Source: DATCJY01 sp036562565
GTDB taxonomy: Bacteria; Bacteroidota; Bacteroidia; Flavobacteriales_D; Sanyastnellaceae
Length of the DNA: 16,283 nucleotides
Assembly: GCA_036562565.1 (NCBI GenBank)
Contig: DATCJY010000014.1
Location: forward strand, 1-16,283
Reading direction: 5' to 3'
The position numbers and the translations under genes were made by a program. Below, piece after piece: positions 7,268-14,061 of this stretch. Each line of letters begins with the position of its first letter. Positions within the stretch are counted from its first letter, which is position 1. Under the pieces are notes generated by a model, which worked only from the letters and a program-made list of their open reading frames with translations, did not search any database and was not told the DNA's origin.

Positions 7268-7363
7268 CCTTGACCTGTTCCTGTTCCATTGAGGGCTATC
7301 TTTGCCGGCCAAATAAATATGAGTCTCAATCTGTTCCACAGTTTGATGCAAAGTATAAATCGT

Positions 7364-7385
7364 AAGAACTCCATGAAGGGTTCTT
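7364..7385. promoter_or_regulatory. Hairpin upstream of trhO
   Basis: AAGAACTC (7364-7371) pairs with GGGTTCTT (7378-7385, one G-T pair) around the loop CATGAA, ending 21 nt before the trhO start codon. It may lie in the trhO 5' leader or act as a leftward terminator; no gene needing one on that strand is seen. Confidence 0.35.
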
Positions 7386-7406
7386 GTATAACATGCAATT
7401 GTACAG

Positions 7407-8474
7407 ATGAAAAAACTTTACAACACGGTGGATAAGAGGGTACTGAAGGAAAGGTTGATGGAGAGCAGCGAGCCTCGCATGACCATTTCTTTCTATAAGT
7501 ATCATCCTATCAAAAATCCGTCATTCTTCAGAGATTACTTGTTCATTCAGTGGACAGAGCTAGGTGTCTTGGGGCGTACCTATGTCGCTTCTGAAGGGAT
7601 CAACGCCCAAATCAGCGTACCGCAGGCCAACTTTGAAAAATTCAAAGAACACTTATACAGTATCGCATTCCTTGATGGTGTGCGCCTCAATGTTGCCGTG
7701 GAGGACAATGGCAAGTCCTTCATCACATTGAAGGTAAAGCTGCGCAATAAGATTGTTGCCGATGGTATTGAGGACCCGACATTTAATCCTTCAAATACCG
7801 GCATTCATTTAAAGGCGAAAGAGTTTAATGAGCTCATCCAAAAGCCTGACACGATATTGATTGACATGCGCAATCATTATGAGAGTGAGGTTGGGCATTT
7901 TCAAAATGCCATCCTTCCTGATGCAGACACATTCCGCGAGGAGATTGCTATGGTAGAGAAAATGCTCGAAGGTCAGAACCAAAAGAACATTGCGATGTAT
8001 TGCACCGGTGGTATTCGGTGTGAAAAGGCTACGGCATTTCTCAAGCACAAAGGTTTTCAGAATGTCTATCACTTGGAGGGGGGCATCATCAAATATGCCC
8101 ACGAGGTGAAGGAGCAAGGACTCGACAACTTATTCAAAGGCGTGAATTTCGTGTTTGATGAGCGCCTTGCGGAGCGCATCTCCGATGATGTATTGGCGCA
8201 ATGTCACCAATGCGGGAAACCATTCGATCATCATACCAACTGTAAGAACGAGGCATGCCATATTCTCTTCATTCAATGTGATGAGTGCAAAGCGAAGTAT
8301 GAGAACTGCTGTTCTGAAGAGTGTCAATCAGTGATTCACCTTCCGGAGGAACAACAGCGCAACTTGAGAAAAGGGAAGGCTCCCGGCCGCAATGTTTTCA
8401 AAAAAGGTCGGAGTGAAAAACTCATTTTCAAAGCCAATAATTTCAAGCCCGTTGAAGGCGCGATGCAGCCCTGA
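7407..8474 (+). CDS. trhO: tRNA uridine(34) hydroxylase TrhO (rhodanese-fold, YceA type)
   Basis: TrhO performs the oxygen-dependent hydroxylation of uridine 34 in tRNA to 5-hydroxyuridine, the first step to mo5U/cmo5U wobble bases. The 355-residue protein has the family layout: an N-terminal acylphosphatase-like part (about 25-115, with YVASEGINAQISVP), a rhodanese domain (about 130-235) with DMRNHYESEVGHF and the active loop YCTGGIRCEKA (catalytic-type C199), then a cysteine-rich tail (from about 266: CHQC at 266-269, later CKNEAC, CDEC, CCSEEC) likely to bind zinc. Length matches the long form of the family. It starts with an unambiguous ATG; no Shine-Dalgarno and no strong promoter box is evident upstream. 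A small 3' hairpin follows its stop directly. Confidence 0.96.
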   Translation: MKKLYNTVDKRVLKERLMESSEPRMTISFYKYHPIKNPSFFRDYLFIQWTELGVLGRTYVASEGINAQISVPQANFEKFKEHLYSIAFLDGVRLNVAVEDNGKSFITLKVKLRNKIVADGIEDPTFNPSNTGIHLKAKEFNELIQKPDTILIDMRNHYESEVGHFQNAILPDADTFREEIAMVEKMLEGQNQKNIAMYCTGGIRCEKATAFLKHKGFQNVYHLEGGIIKYAHEVKEQGLDNLFKGVNFVFDERLAERISDDVLAQCHQCGKPFDHHTNCKNEACHILFIQCDECKAKYENCCSEECQSVIHLPEEQQRNLRKGKAPGRNVFKKGRSEKLIFKANNFKPVEGAMQP

Positions 8475-8494
8475 GTTGAATCGTTCGTTTCAAC
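8475..8494 (+). terminator. Weak hairpin directly after trhO
   Basis: GTTGAA (8475-8480) and TTCAAC (8489-8494) form a 6-bp stem with an 8-nt loop, beginning on the base after the trhO TGA. No T-run follows, so termination strength is doubtful. Confidence 0.3.
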
Positions 8495-8606
8495 AGTGTA
8501 TTGATTAATAGCTTCCCGTCCCCCGCTGGTGGTGCCGGTGAAACATCTTGCAAGTGGTCACTACATGCTACAGTTCGGAGAGCATGGCATGGTATATGTC
8601 AAGCGA

Positions 8607-8640
8607 TTTGTGCGCAATTCTGATCACTGCGCTACATTTG
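8607..8640 (+). promoter_or_regulatory. Bacteroidota-type promoter (-33 TTTG, -7 TACATTTG)
   Basis: TTTG at 8607-8610 is followed 22 nt later by TACATTTG (8633-8640), an exact match to the TAnnTTTG -7 consensus of Bacteroidota housekeeping promoters. Transcription would begin near 8645, only about five bases before the ATG at 8651, so the mRNA would be almost leaderless. Confidence 0.7.
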
Positions 8641-8650
8641 GCACTGACGT

Positions 8651-8971
8651 ATGAGAACATTACTGACCCTATTCGCAGCACTTTTCATCACGGTTCAAGC
8701 TTGGTCTCAAGTTCCGGTACAGGTTGAGCTACCTAAAACGGAGTGGAAGAAATCTGAGAAGGTTCATTTCATCGTAAAGGCTAGTCCGGAGCATCTTTTG
8801 GAGATTGCCGTCTTCTCCGAGGAAGAAGTAGTGCTTTATCAGCAATCGCGATTGAGTGCCCCCCAGGAGCGCATAGAGTTGGATATGTCCAAATTTCCCC
8901 CGGCCAAGTATCATATCCTGATTCTCGGTGACGATATCCACCTTCAAAAGGAGTTTTATCTGGTTGAGTGA
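8651..8971 (+). CDS. Small secreted protein, function unknown
   Basis: A 106-residue exported protein. Residues 1-20 (MRTLLTLFAALFITVQAWSQ) are a classic Sec signal peptide ending in WSQ. The mature 86 residues read as a single beta-sandwich: alternating strands, with IELDMSKFPPAKYHILILGD near the end. That segment resembles the strand pattern of type IX sorting domains and related all-beta modules (a polar-apolar LDMSxxPxxxYxVxI motif), but the protein is too short to be a cargo protein with a sorting tail, so a stand-alone periplasmic or surface module is more likely (inference). It has its own strong promoter at 8607-8640 and no operon partner; slyD follows 138 bp later. No cysteine is present in the mature part. 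Confidence 0.75.
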   Translation: MRTLLTLFAALFITVQAWSQVPVQVELPKTEWKKSEKVHFIVKASPEHLLEIAVFSEEEVVLYQQSRLSAPQERIELDMSKFPPAKYHILILGDDIHLQKEFYLVE

Positions 8972-9081
8972 AACTTGACGTTTCGCCTAAAACGTTATTC
9001 TATTCGTTCGGTGACCAATGAAGAAGGAATTTATCCTGCGTGAATTTTAATTTATTACGCATTTCAAACGCCATTTCATTG

Positions 9082-9089
9082 CACCTTTG
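9082..9089 (+). promoter_or_regulatory. Candidate -7 box for the SlyD-like gene
   Basis: CACCTTTG matches TAnnTTTG at seven of eight positions and lies 20 nt before the ATG at 9110. No TTG/TTTG -33 box stands at the right distance; the upstream region is AT-rich. Confidence 0.4.
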
Positions 9090-9109
9090 TACCCTATTTT
9101 TTACGTACA

Positions 9110-9559
9110 ATGAATATCAAAAAAGGCAGCCGTGTAGCTGTACATTACATCCTTAGAGCCGATGGCCCACAAGGAGAAATTATCGAAGAAACAAGAACCG
9201 AAGAACCATTGGAGTTCGTGATTGGTGAAGGAGAGATGCTTGAGAAATTTGAAGAAGCACTCATGGGCCTTGGAAAAGGTGATGACTTCACAATTGCCAT
9301 CGCAACCGAGGATGCATATGGCGAGGAACAAGAATCCCTTTTTGCCGAATTCCCTAAAACCGAGTTCATCAATGAAGACGGTGTGATGGATGACGAGCTT
9401 TTTGTAGAAGGCGAAGTCATTCCAATGGAAACTCCGGAAGGAGAAATCATTGAAGGATTGGTGGTAGAGGTAAAAGAGAACTCTATTGTTTTGGACTTCA
9501 ATCATCCTTTGGCCGACACAAACCTTTATTTTGAAGGAAAAGTGGTGGACGTACAATAA
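9110..9559 (+). CDS. slyD: SlyD-like FKBP-type peptidyl-prolyl cis-trans isomerase
   Basis: A 149-residue cytosolic folding helper that catalyses prolyl isomerisation and, in the SlyD family, acts as a chaperone through an inserted flap. The FKBP half is evident: V-x-V-x-Y start (residues 9-13), EEPLEFVIGEGEMLEKFEEA (31-50; the active-site strand and helix) and LMGLGKGDDF (51-60). After AYGE comes the insert-in-flap region (about 70-122, with FPKTEFI and VIPMETPEGEIIEGLVVEV), then DFNHPLADTNLYFEGKV, the family's closing signature. It lacks the His/Cys-rich metal-binding tail of E. coli SlyD, as most non-enteric members do. The protein is very acidic. A hairpin terminator follows. Confidence 0.92.
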   Translation: MNIKKGSRVAVHYILRADGPQGEIIEETRTEEPLEFVIGEGEMLEKFEEALMGLGKGDDFTIAIATEDAYGEEQESLFAEFPKTEFINEDGVMDDELFVEGEVIPMETPEGEIIEGLVVEVKENSIVLDFNHPLADTNLYFEGKVVDVQ

Positions 9560-9570
9560 TTGAACAAATC

Positions 9571-9608
9571 AGCAGGCTGCTGTTGACAAACGGCAGCCTG
9601 CTTCTATT
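9571..9608 (+). terminator. Terminator after the SlyD-like gene
   Basis: AGCAGGCTGC (9571-9580) pairs perfectly with GCAGCCTGCT (9593-9602); TGTT/AACG extends the stem by four pairs (one G-T) to leave a GACA loop. It is followed by the pyrimidine-rich TTCTATTCT rather than a pure T-run. Confidence 0.75.
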
Positions 9609-9665
9609 CTCCAGCGCGGTGATTGCCGTTACTTCGCCTGTCAGGCAAAAAAGACCGCAAATAAT

Positions 9666-10538
9666 ATGTCCAATTCTTTTTTTAGAACCTCAGGCAGTGC
9701 TATTTCTTCCTTTTCCACGGTAGTGGGAATTACGCTGGTACTGATTCTCGTAGGTGTTTTACTCATCGTTACGCTCTTAGGAACCTCCCTGCGCGACCAT
9801 TACCGCGGACAAGTAGTGGTGCAGGTACTGCTCAAAGAAGATGCTCCGGAGCAGGATATTCTTCAGTTCAAAAAGAAAATTGAAGGGGAAATGTATGCGG
9901 CAGGAGTTACTTACTTGTCCAAAGAGCAGGCTTCTGAGATGATGCAAAAAGAGCTAGGTGAGGAGTTTGTGGATTTTTTGGGTTACAATCCGCTTCCTGC
10001 ATCGTTGGATATCCGCATCCATGCGGACCATGGTGATCAAGATGAGCTGGCGAGCATTGTGAGCAAGCTTGAACAACAACCACTTGTTCATGAAGTGATA
10101 TATCAGCAGGATATGCTCCGCCAGATGAACGCGAACATTGCCAAATGGAGCATCGGTTTGATGATTGTCGGTATTTTATTGCTCACAATTGCCGTGGTGC
10201 TCATCGTCAATACCATTCAGCTTGCCATTTTCTCCCAGCGTTTTCTTATCAAGAGTATGCAGCTGGTAGGCGCTACGGCTTGGTTTATCCAAAAGCCCTT
10301 TCTTAGAAGAGGATTGTGGTATGGATTCATTTCGTCCATTTTCGCTTTGGCAGTCATTTTTGGGGTGATATACTACTTCCGCGATGATTTGAAAGACATT
10401 ATCGCCATACTTCAACAGCGACAAAACTTCCTCATTCTCATTGGCGGTGTTTTGGCCATCGGTCTTGTGATGAGCTGGTTGGCTACAGCTTATGCCGTTA
10501 GAAAATTCATCCGTACGGAGGCCTCAAAACTTTATTGA
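9666..10538 (+). CDS. ftsX: Cell division protein FtsX (permease-like)
   Basis: FtsX is the membrane partner of the ATPase FtsE; the complex links septal ring activity to cell-wall hydrolase activation. The 290-residue product has the family topology: a short cytosolic start, first membrane helix (about 18-40), an extracytoplasmic domain (about 43-155, with YLSKEQASEMMQKELGEEF and NPLPASLDI, the best-conserved FtsX stretch), then three membrane helices (about 162-187, 216-238, 255-278). RFLIKSMQLVGATAWFIQKPFL is the conserved cytosolic loop (given here in two parts: RFLIKSMQLVGA and TAWFIQKPFL) that contacts FtsE. ftsE is not adjacent, as is usual in Bacteroidota. The start ATG at 9666 follows the slyD terminator by about 60 bp; no clear promoter box was found. 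Confidence 0.95.
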   Translation: MSNSFFRTSGSAISSFSTVVGITLVLILVGVLLIVTLLGTSLRDHYRGQVVVQVLLKEDAPEQDILQFKKKIEGEMYAAGVTYLSKEQASEMMQKELGEEFVDFLGYNPLPASLDIRIHADHGDQDELASIVSKLEQQPLVHEVIYQQDMLRQMNANIAKWSIGLMIVGILLLTIAVVLIVNTIQLAIFSQRFLIKSMQLVGATAWFIQKPFLRRGLWYGFISSIFALAVIFGVIYYFRDDLKDIIAILQQRQNFLILIGGVLAIGLVMSWLATAYAVRKFIRTEASKLY

Positions 10539-10539
10539 T

Positions 10540-10566
10540 CAACTGCATAGCGGTTGTTCTTCCTTT
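10540..10566 (+). terminator. Small hairpin after ftsX (possible terminator)
   Basis: CAACTGC (10540-10546) pairs with GCGGTTG (10550-10556), seven pairs including one G-T, loop ATA, followed by TTCTTCCTTT. It overlaps the TTG proposed as the -33 box of the next gene, so terminator and promoter would compete for the same bases. Confidence 0.4.
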
Positions 10567-10587
10567 GGGGGATTGTGCTTAGCTTCG
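10554..10587 (+). promoter_or_regulatory. Candidate promoter for the biotin carrier gene
   Basis: TTG (10554-10556) and TAGCTTCG (10580-10587, one mismatch to TAnnTTTG) are separated by 23 nt, within the range for Bacteroidota promoters. The start codon is 28 nt downstream. Confidence 0.3.
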
Positions 10588-10615
10588 CACCTTCAAATTT
10601 CAGAGACTCCGATTT

Positions 10616-11119
10616 ATGTATCAAGCAACCGTTAATGGCAAAAAATTCCAGATAGAGTGGGATGGAAAATCTACTTCAGGTGTTTTGAACGATGCCTCAT
10701 TTGAGGTGGACATCCAAAAGATTTCCGAAGGCAAAAGCCATTGGTTGATGAATAACCGCTCCTACAATGTGGAAGTGGTAAGCATGGATGCGGAGTCAAA
10801 AACGGTAGTCATCAAAGTAAATGGCACACCTTATACCGTTGAGCTCAAAGACCGCTACGATGATTTGATGAAGAGCTTGGGTATGGAAGGAGGAAGCAAG
10901 AACAAAGTATCTGTGCTCAAAGCTCCGATGCCAAGCATGGTGTTGGATATCTTGGTGAAAGAAGGTGATGCCGTTGAGAAGGACACTCCATTGCTCATTC
11001 TAGAAGCAATGAAAATGGAGAATGTTATCAAGAGTCCGACATCCGGAAGCATCAAGAAAATCGTTGCTGTAAAAGGTACTGCTGTTGAGAAGAACGCGGT
11101 ATTGATGGAGTTTGCCTAA
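10616..11119 (+). CDS. Biotin carboxyl carrier protein (acyl-CoA carboxylase/decarboxylase subunit)
   Basis: This 167-residue protein carries biotin between the carboxylase and carboxyltransferase sites of an acyl-CoA carboxylase. The C-terminal biotinyl/lipoyl domain (about 97-167) is complete: APMPSMVLDILVKEGDAV, then EAMKMEN with the biotinylated K133, and PTSGSIKKI. The N-terminal 95 residues form the extended beta-rich region seen in carriers of propionyl-/methylmalonyl-CoA-type enzymes of Bacteroidota rather than the Pro/Ala-rich linker of the fatty-acid AccB. No carboxylase subunit is adjacent, so the exact complex cannot be told; neither accB nor mmdC is assigned. The 180-bp gap after it shows no clear terminator. 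Confidence 0.92.
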   Translation: MYQATVNGKKFQIEWDGKSTSGVLNDASFEVDIQKISEGKSHWLMNNRSYNVEVVSMDAESKTVVIKVNGTPYTVELKDRYDDLMKSLGMEGGSKNKVSVLKAPMPSMVLDILVKEGDAVEKDTPLLILEAMKMENVIKSPTSGSIKKIVAVKGTAVEKNAVLMEFA

Positions 11120-11332
11120 GTAATTGGCGATTTGCTGATGGCCATTTTATGAACTGGCACCTAGAGCAGGTATGTCCTAGATGAAGCATGCACTTGTATG
11201 TCATTGTTATCGGTTCTGTAAATCTCGGTTGTTAAGTAATTCCAACTAAGCGCCACTGACCATTCCTGTCTGTATAATTTTAGTGCGTCAATTCAGTGGA
11301 TGATTCTGAAGAATGAATTGACCATTCATCAT

Positions 11333-12097
11333 ATGATTATTACAACAGAAGAAGAAATGCAGGGCATGAAAGCCGTGAGTGAAGCGGTAGCCCATGCGTT
11401 GAAGGAAATGCAACGCTACGCGCAGATTGGTATGTCCACCAAGGAGCTCGATGAGTATGGTGCGAGTATACTCAAAGCGTATGGAGCTAAATCTGCTCCT
11501 TACGAGACATATAAATTTCCCGGTTACACCTGCATCAGCGTGGACAATGAGTTTTGTCACGGGATTCCATCGCCAACTCGCATTCTCAAAGAAGGCGATT
11601 TAATCAATATCGATGTGTCTGCTGAGCTCAATGGTTTCTGGGCTGACAATGGTTCATCGTTCATATTAGGTGAAGACATTCATCGCCATCAAAAACTGGT
11701 GGATGCTTCAAAAGAGATATTGAAAAAATCCATTGCATTCATCAAAGGCGGATTAAAGATTGCAGACCTTGGACATTTGATGGAAACAGAAGCCAAGAAG
11801 CGCGGTTTCCGTGTGATAAAAAACTTGACAGGGCACGGAGTGGGTCGCAAGTTGCACGAGTCTCCACATGAGATAGCCAATTATCGCGACCCGGACAATC
11901 ACGAGCGTTTCAGAAAGCATTCTGTTGTAGCAATCGAGACTTTTATTTCCACTACCTCAACCTATGCCGATACATTGAGCGATGGATGGACGATGGTGGG
12001 CAACAAAGGTGGTTATATGGCTCAACACGAACATACCGTGTTAGTAACCGATGGAGCTCCGGTGATTCTCACTGCAAGCAATGGTATTTGGGATTGA
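11333..12097 (+). CDS. map: Type I methionine aminopeptidase
   Basis: Map removes the initiator methionine from nascent proteins. All five metal ligands are present (numbered from the chosen start): D94 in NIDVS, D105 in WADNGS, H168 in TGHGVGR, E202 in AIETF and E233 in HEHTV, with the substrate-side histidine in EFCHGIPSP. Spacing matches the E. coli enzyme (97, 108, 171, 204, 235). I chose ATG 11333 (MIITTEEEMQGMKAVSEAV, 254 residues) because family members begin there; an in-frame ATG at 11300 would add the unlikely MILKNELTIHH. The closing TLSDGWTMV followed by QHEHTVLVTDG is typical. hemW follows 66 bp later, possibly on the same transcript. No good -7 box is seen; TAATTTTA at 11275-11282 is a weak one. 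Confidence 0.96.
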   Translation: MIITTEEEMQGMKAVSEAVAHALKEMQRYAQIGMSTKELDEYGASILKAYGAKSAPYETYKFPGYTCISVDNEFCHGIPSPTRILKEGDLINIDVSAELNGFWADNGSSFILGEDIHRHQKLVDASKEILKKSIAFIKGGLKIADLGHLMETEAKKRGFRVIKNLTGHGVGRKLHESPHEIANYRDPDNHERFRKHSVVAIETFISTTSTYADTLSDGWTMVGNKGGYMAQHEHTVLVTDGAPVILTASNGIWD

Positions 12098-12163
12098 ACA
12101 CATCGTGCATTCTAAAGGCAGCATGCCTAAAATCATCTGTTTGAACCTTACAATAGATTAGCC

Positions 12164-13297
12164 GTGGCTGGAATTTATCTGCATATCCCTTTCTGCAAAC
12201 AAGCTTGTCATTACTGCGATTTCCACTTCTCTACTTCCTTGGCAAACAAAGCGCCTTTTGTAGATGCTTTGCTCAAGGAAATCGAATTGAAAAGAGAATA
12301 CCTCGGTGGTGATACCATTAAGACGATTTACTTCGGAGGCGGAACACCTTCGCTGTTAACCGGTGATGAACTCAAACGCATTCTAGATAGGCTGTATCAA
12401 ACGTATGATGTAGTAAGCGATGCGGAAATCACGCTTGAAGCCAATCCCGATGATTTGAACATGCAAAAAATCATCGAACTCAAATCATCTCCGGTCAATC
12501 GTTTGAGCATCGGCATTCAAAGTTTCAGAGACCAAGACCTGAAGATGATGAACCGTGCACACAATGCACAGGAAGCCGACTATAGCGTGAAAGCTGCGCA
12601 GGACAAAGGGTTTGAGAACATCACAATTGATTTGATTTACTCCATTCCGCAATTGTCGTTGATGGATTGGAAGGAAAATTTGCATAAAGCCTTCGCATTG
12701 CAAGTACAGCATATCAGTGCTTATTCACTCACCTTCGAACCGAAGACCGTCTTCGGAACGTATGAGAAGCGTGGCCTTATGAAACCTGTGGAGCAAGAGC
12801 TGAGCAGTGAGCAGTTTTTGACCATGTTGCAAGAAATGCGCGCCAATGGTTTTGAGCAATATGAAGTATCCAATTTTTGCAAGCCCGGATATGAGTCGAA
12901 ACACAACTCCGCTTATTGGAGTGGTGAGAAGTACCTAGGGCTTGGTCCTTCAGCGCACTCGTTTGATGGCAATAGTCGTCAGTGGAATGTGGCCAATAAC
13001 TCGGTGTATATCCGCAGCTTGATGGAAGGCAAGTTGTCATTTGAGCGTGAAGAACTCGATGCGCGTACACAATTGAACGAATACCTCATGACCGGTTTGC
13101 GTACGCGCAAAGGCGTGGATTTACAACGCATTCAATCACTCTTTGGCGTGGATTTGTACAAGCTTTACAAAGACCTGCTCGATGAACTCATCCATCAAGG
13201 AAAGGTCATTATTGATGGCAGTCGCATGGCGTTGACGGATGAAGGATTGCTTATGGCTGATAGAATTGCATCGGATCTTTTTATCATTGAAGAATGA
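12164..13297 (+). CDS. hemW: Radical SAM heme chaperone HemW (HemN-like)
   Basis: HemW is a radical SAM protein related to coproporphyrinogen III dehydrogenase that binds heme and delivers it to target proteins. The 377-residue product begins MAGIYLHIPFCKQACHYCDF, giving the SAM-cluster cysteines C11, C15 and C18; there is no fourth cysteine as in true HemN. GGGTPS (58-63), LEANPDDL, RLSIGIQSF and IDLIYSIP follow in the family order, and H247-N-SAYW starts the HemW C-terminal domain. The GTG start at 12164 is the only sensible one, since the signature begins at once. The stop overlaps the next gene's ATG (ATGA), showing translational coupling to a hydrolase of unclear relation. hemC/hemD lie on the opposite strand 2 kb away, so a heme theme is present but not one operon. 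Confidence 0.96.
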   Translation: MAGIYLHIPFCKQACHYCDFHFSTSLANKAPFVDALLKEIELKREYLGGDTIKTIYFGGGTPSLLTGDELKRILDRLYQTYDVVSDAEITLEANPDDLNMQKIIELKSSPVNRLSIGIQSFRDQDLKMMNRAHNAQEADYSVKAAQDKGFENITIDLIYSIPQLSLMDWKENLHKAFALQVQHISAYSLTFEPKTVFGTYEKRGLMKPVEQELSSEQFLTMLQEMRANGFEQYEVSNFCKPGYESKHNSAYWSGEKYLGLGPSAHSFDGNSRQWNVANNSVYIRSLMEGKLSFEREELDARTQLNEYLMTGLRTRKGVDLQRIQSLFGVDLYKLYKDLLDELIHQGKVIIDGSRMALTDEGLLMADRIASDLFIIEE

Positions 13298-14061
13298 AAG
13301 CTCGTATTGAACACCTCGGCAAATCGTTTACCGTTGACTTGTCTAAGCCAATTGATATTTCCATTGCTTTATCGCCAACCGGTCCGCGGGCATGGTATGT
13401 GGAACCGATGACCATTGCACCTGTAAAGAGTGGAGTTTTTACCGGAAGTGTCAAAGAAGGTGGTTCGGTGAATTTCAACAATGTGTTCTTCAACCCCCAT
13501 GGTCATGGCACACATACCGAGAGCTATGGTCACATTGCAGAGGAGGTGGTGAGCGTCAACAAAGTGTTGCGAGAGTTCTTCTTTATAGCTGAATTGATTT
13601 CAGTGACACCACAACAAGTAATGGTAGAGAGCGAATGGCGCAAGCCTTGTGATAGCATTATCACGCTGCAACAAGTACAAGAAGCATTGGCGAAAAAATC
13701 CGCGGAAGCACTCATCATCCGCACATTGCCCAATACACTGGATAAACTCACAAAGAACTATTCTGCTACGAACTTTACCTATATCGAACACGAAGCTTTG
13801 GCATGGTTGGCTGAACAAGGTATTCGCCATTTGCTCGTTGATTTGCCGTCAGTGGATCGCGAACACGATGGTGGCTTGCTCAAAGCACATCATGCGTTTT
13901 GGAATTACCCCAACGCAACACGTGATTTTGCAACCATTACGGAGTTCGTTTTTATAAAAGAGGAAGTAAAAGACGGAACCTATTTTCTGAACCTGCAGGT
14001 AGCGGCATTGGAGAATGATGCAGCGCCATCAAGACCATTGCTCTTCGCTATCGAAGACTAG
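13294..14061 (+). CDS. Cyclase-family hydrolase (kynurenine formamidase-like fold)
   Basis: A 255-residue protein of the metal-dependent cyclase family (PF04199), whose known members include kynurenine formamidase. The start DLSKPIDISIALSP and the central HGHGTHTESYGHI mark the family; LLVDLPSVDREHDGG, then AHHAFW, gives the second metal/substrate side. In the canonical metal motif HxGTHxDxPxH, this protein has H71-G-T-H74-x-E76-S-Y78-G-H80: the aspartate is glutamate and the proline is tyrosine. The histidines remain, so activity is plausible but the substrate may not be N-formylkynurenine; no other tryptophan-catabolism gene is nearby. It overlaps hemW (ATGA) upstream and the opposing PorV-like gene by 4 bp downstream. 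I call the family with confidence, the function not. Confidence 0.85.
   Translation: MKARIEHLGKSFTVDLSKPIDISIALSPTGPRAWYVEPMTIAPVKSGVFTGSVKEGGSVNFNNVFFNPHGHGTHTESYGHIAEEVVSVNKVLREFFFIAELISVTPQQVMVESEWRKPCDSIITLQQVQEALAKKSAEALIIRTLPNTLDKLTKNYSATNFTYIEHEALAWLAEQGIRHLLVDLPSVDREHDGGLLKAHHAFWNYPNATRDFATITEFVFIKEEVKDGTYFLNLQVAALENDAAPSRPLLFAIED

Larger units (their letters stand above)
7049..7406. other. Gene-poor stretch of 358 bp
   Basis: No convincing gene is seen between the small leftward gene and trhO. The stretch holds T-rich runs (7087-7094, 7121-7127), an 8-bp inverted pair ACCTCCTC (7106-7113) / GAGGAGGT (7156-7163), a 16-bp direct repeat (7140-7155, 7252-7267) and a hairpin at 7364-7385. 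A 65-codon leftward open frame at 7201-7398 has no recognisable protein character and is not called. Confidence 0.6.

Noticed and set aside
7201..7398. 65-codon leftward open frame upstream of trhO, possibly a gene
   Set aside because: Its composition is not protein-like, it contains the direct repeat copy and most of a hairpin, and it has no recognisable domain or promoter.
8475..8650. Possible tRNA or small RNA gene in the trhO downstream gap
   Set aside because: No cloverleaf arms or T-loop could be traced; the only structure is a short hairpin at its start and the promoter at its end.
9101..9556. 151-codon leftward frame fully opposite the SlyD-like gene
   Set aside because: The plus-strand gene has a clear FKBP/SlyD signature; the antisense frame is aromatic-rich and typical of a codon shadow.
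11300..11332. N-terminal extension of methionine aminopeptidase from ATG 11300
   Set aside because: Family members start at the MIITTEEE position (11333); the extra 11 residues have no family counterpart.
12116..12128. AGGCA-GCA-TGCCT hairpin after map as a terminator
   Set aside because: Only five base pairs and no T-run; hemW follows closely and is probably co-transcribed.
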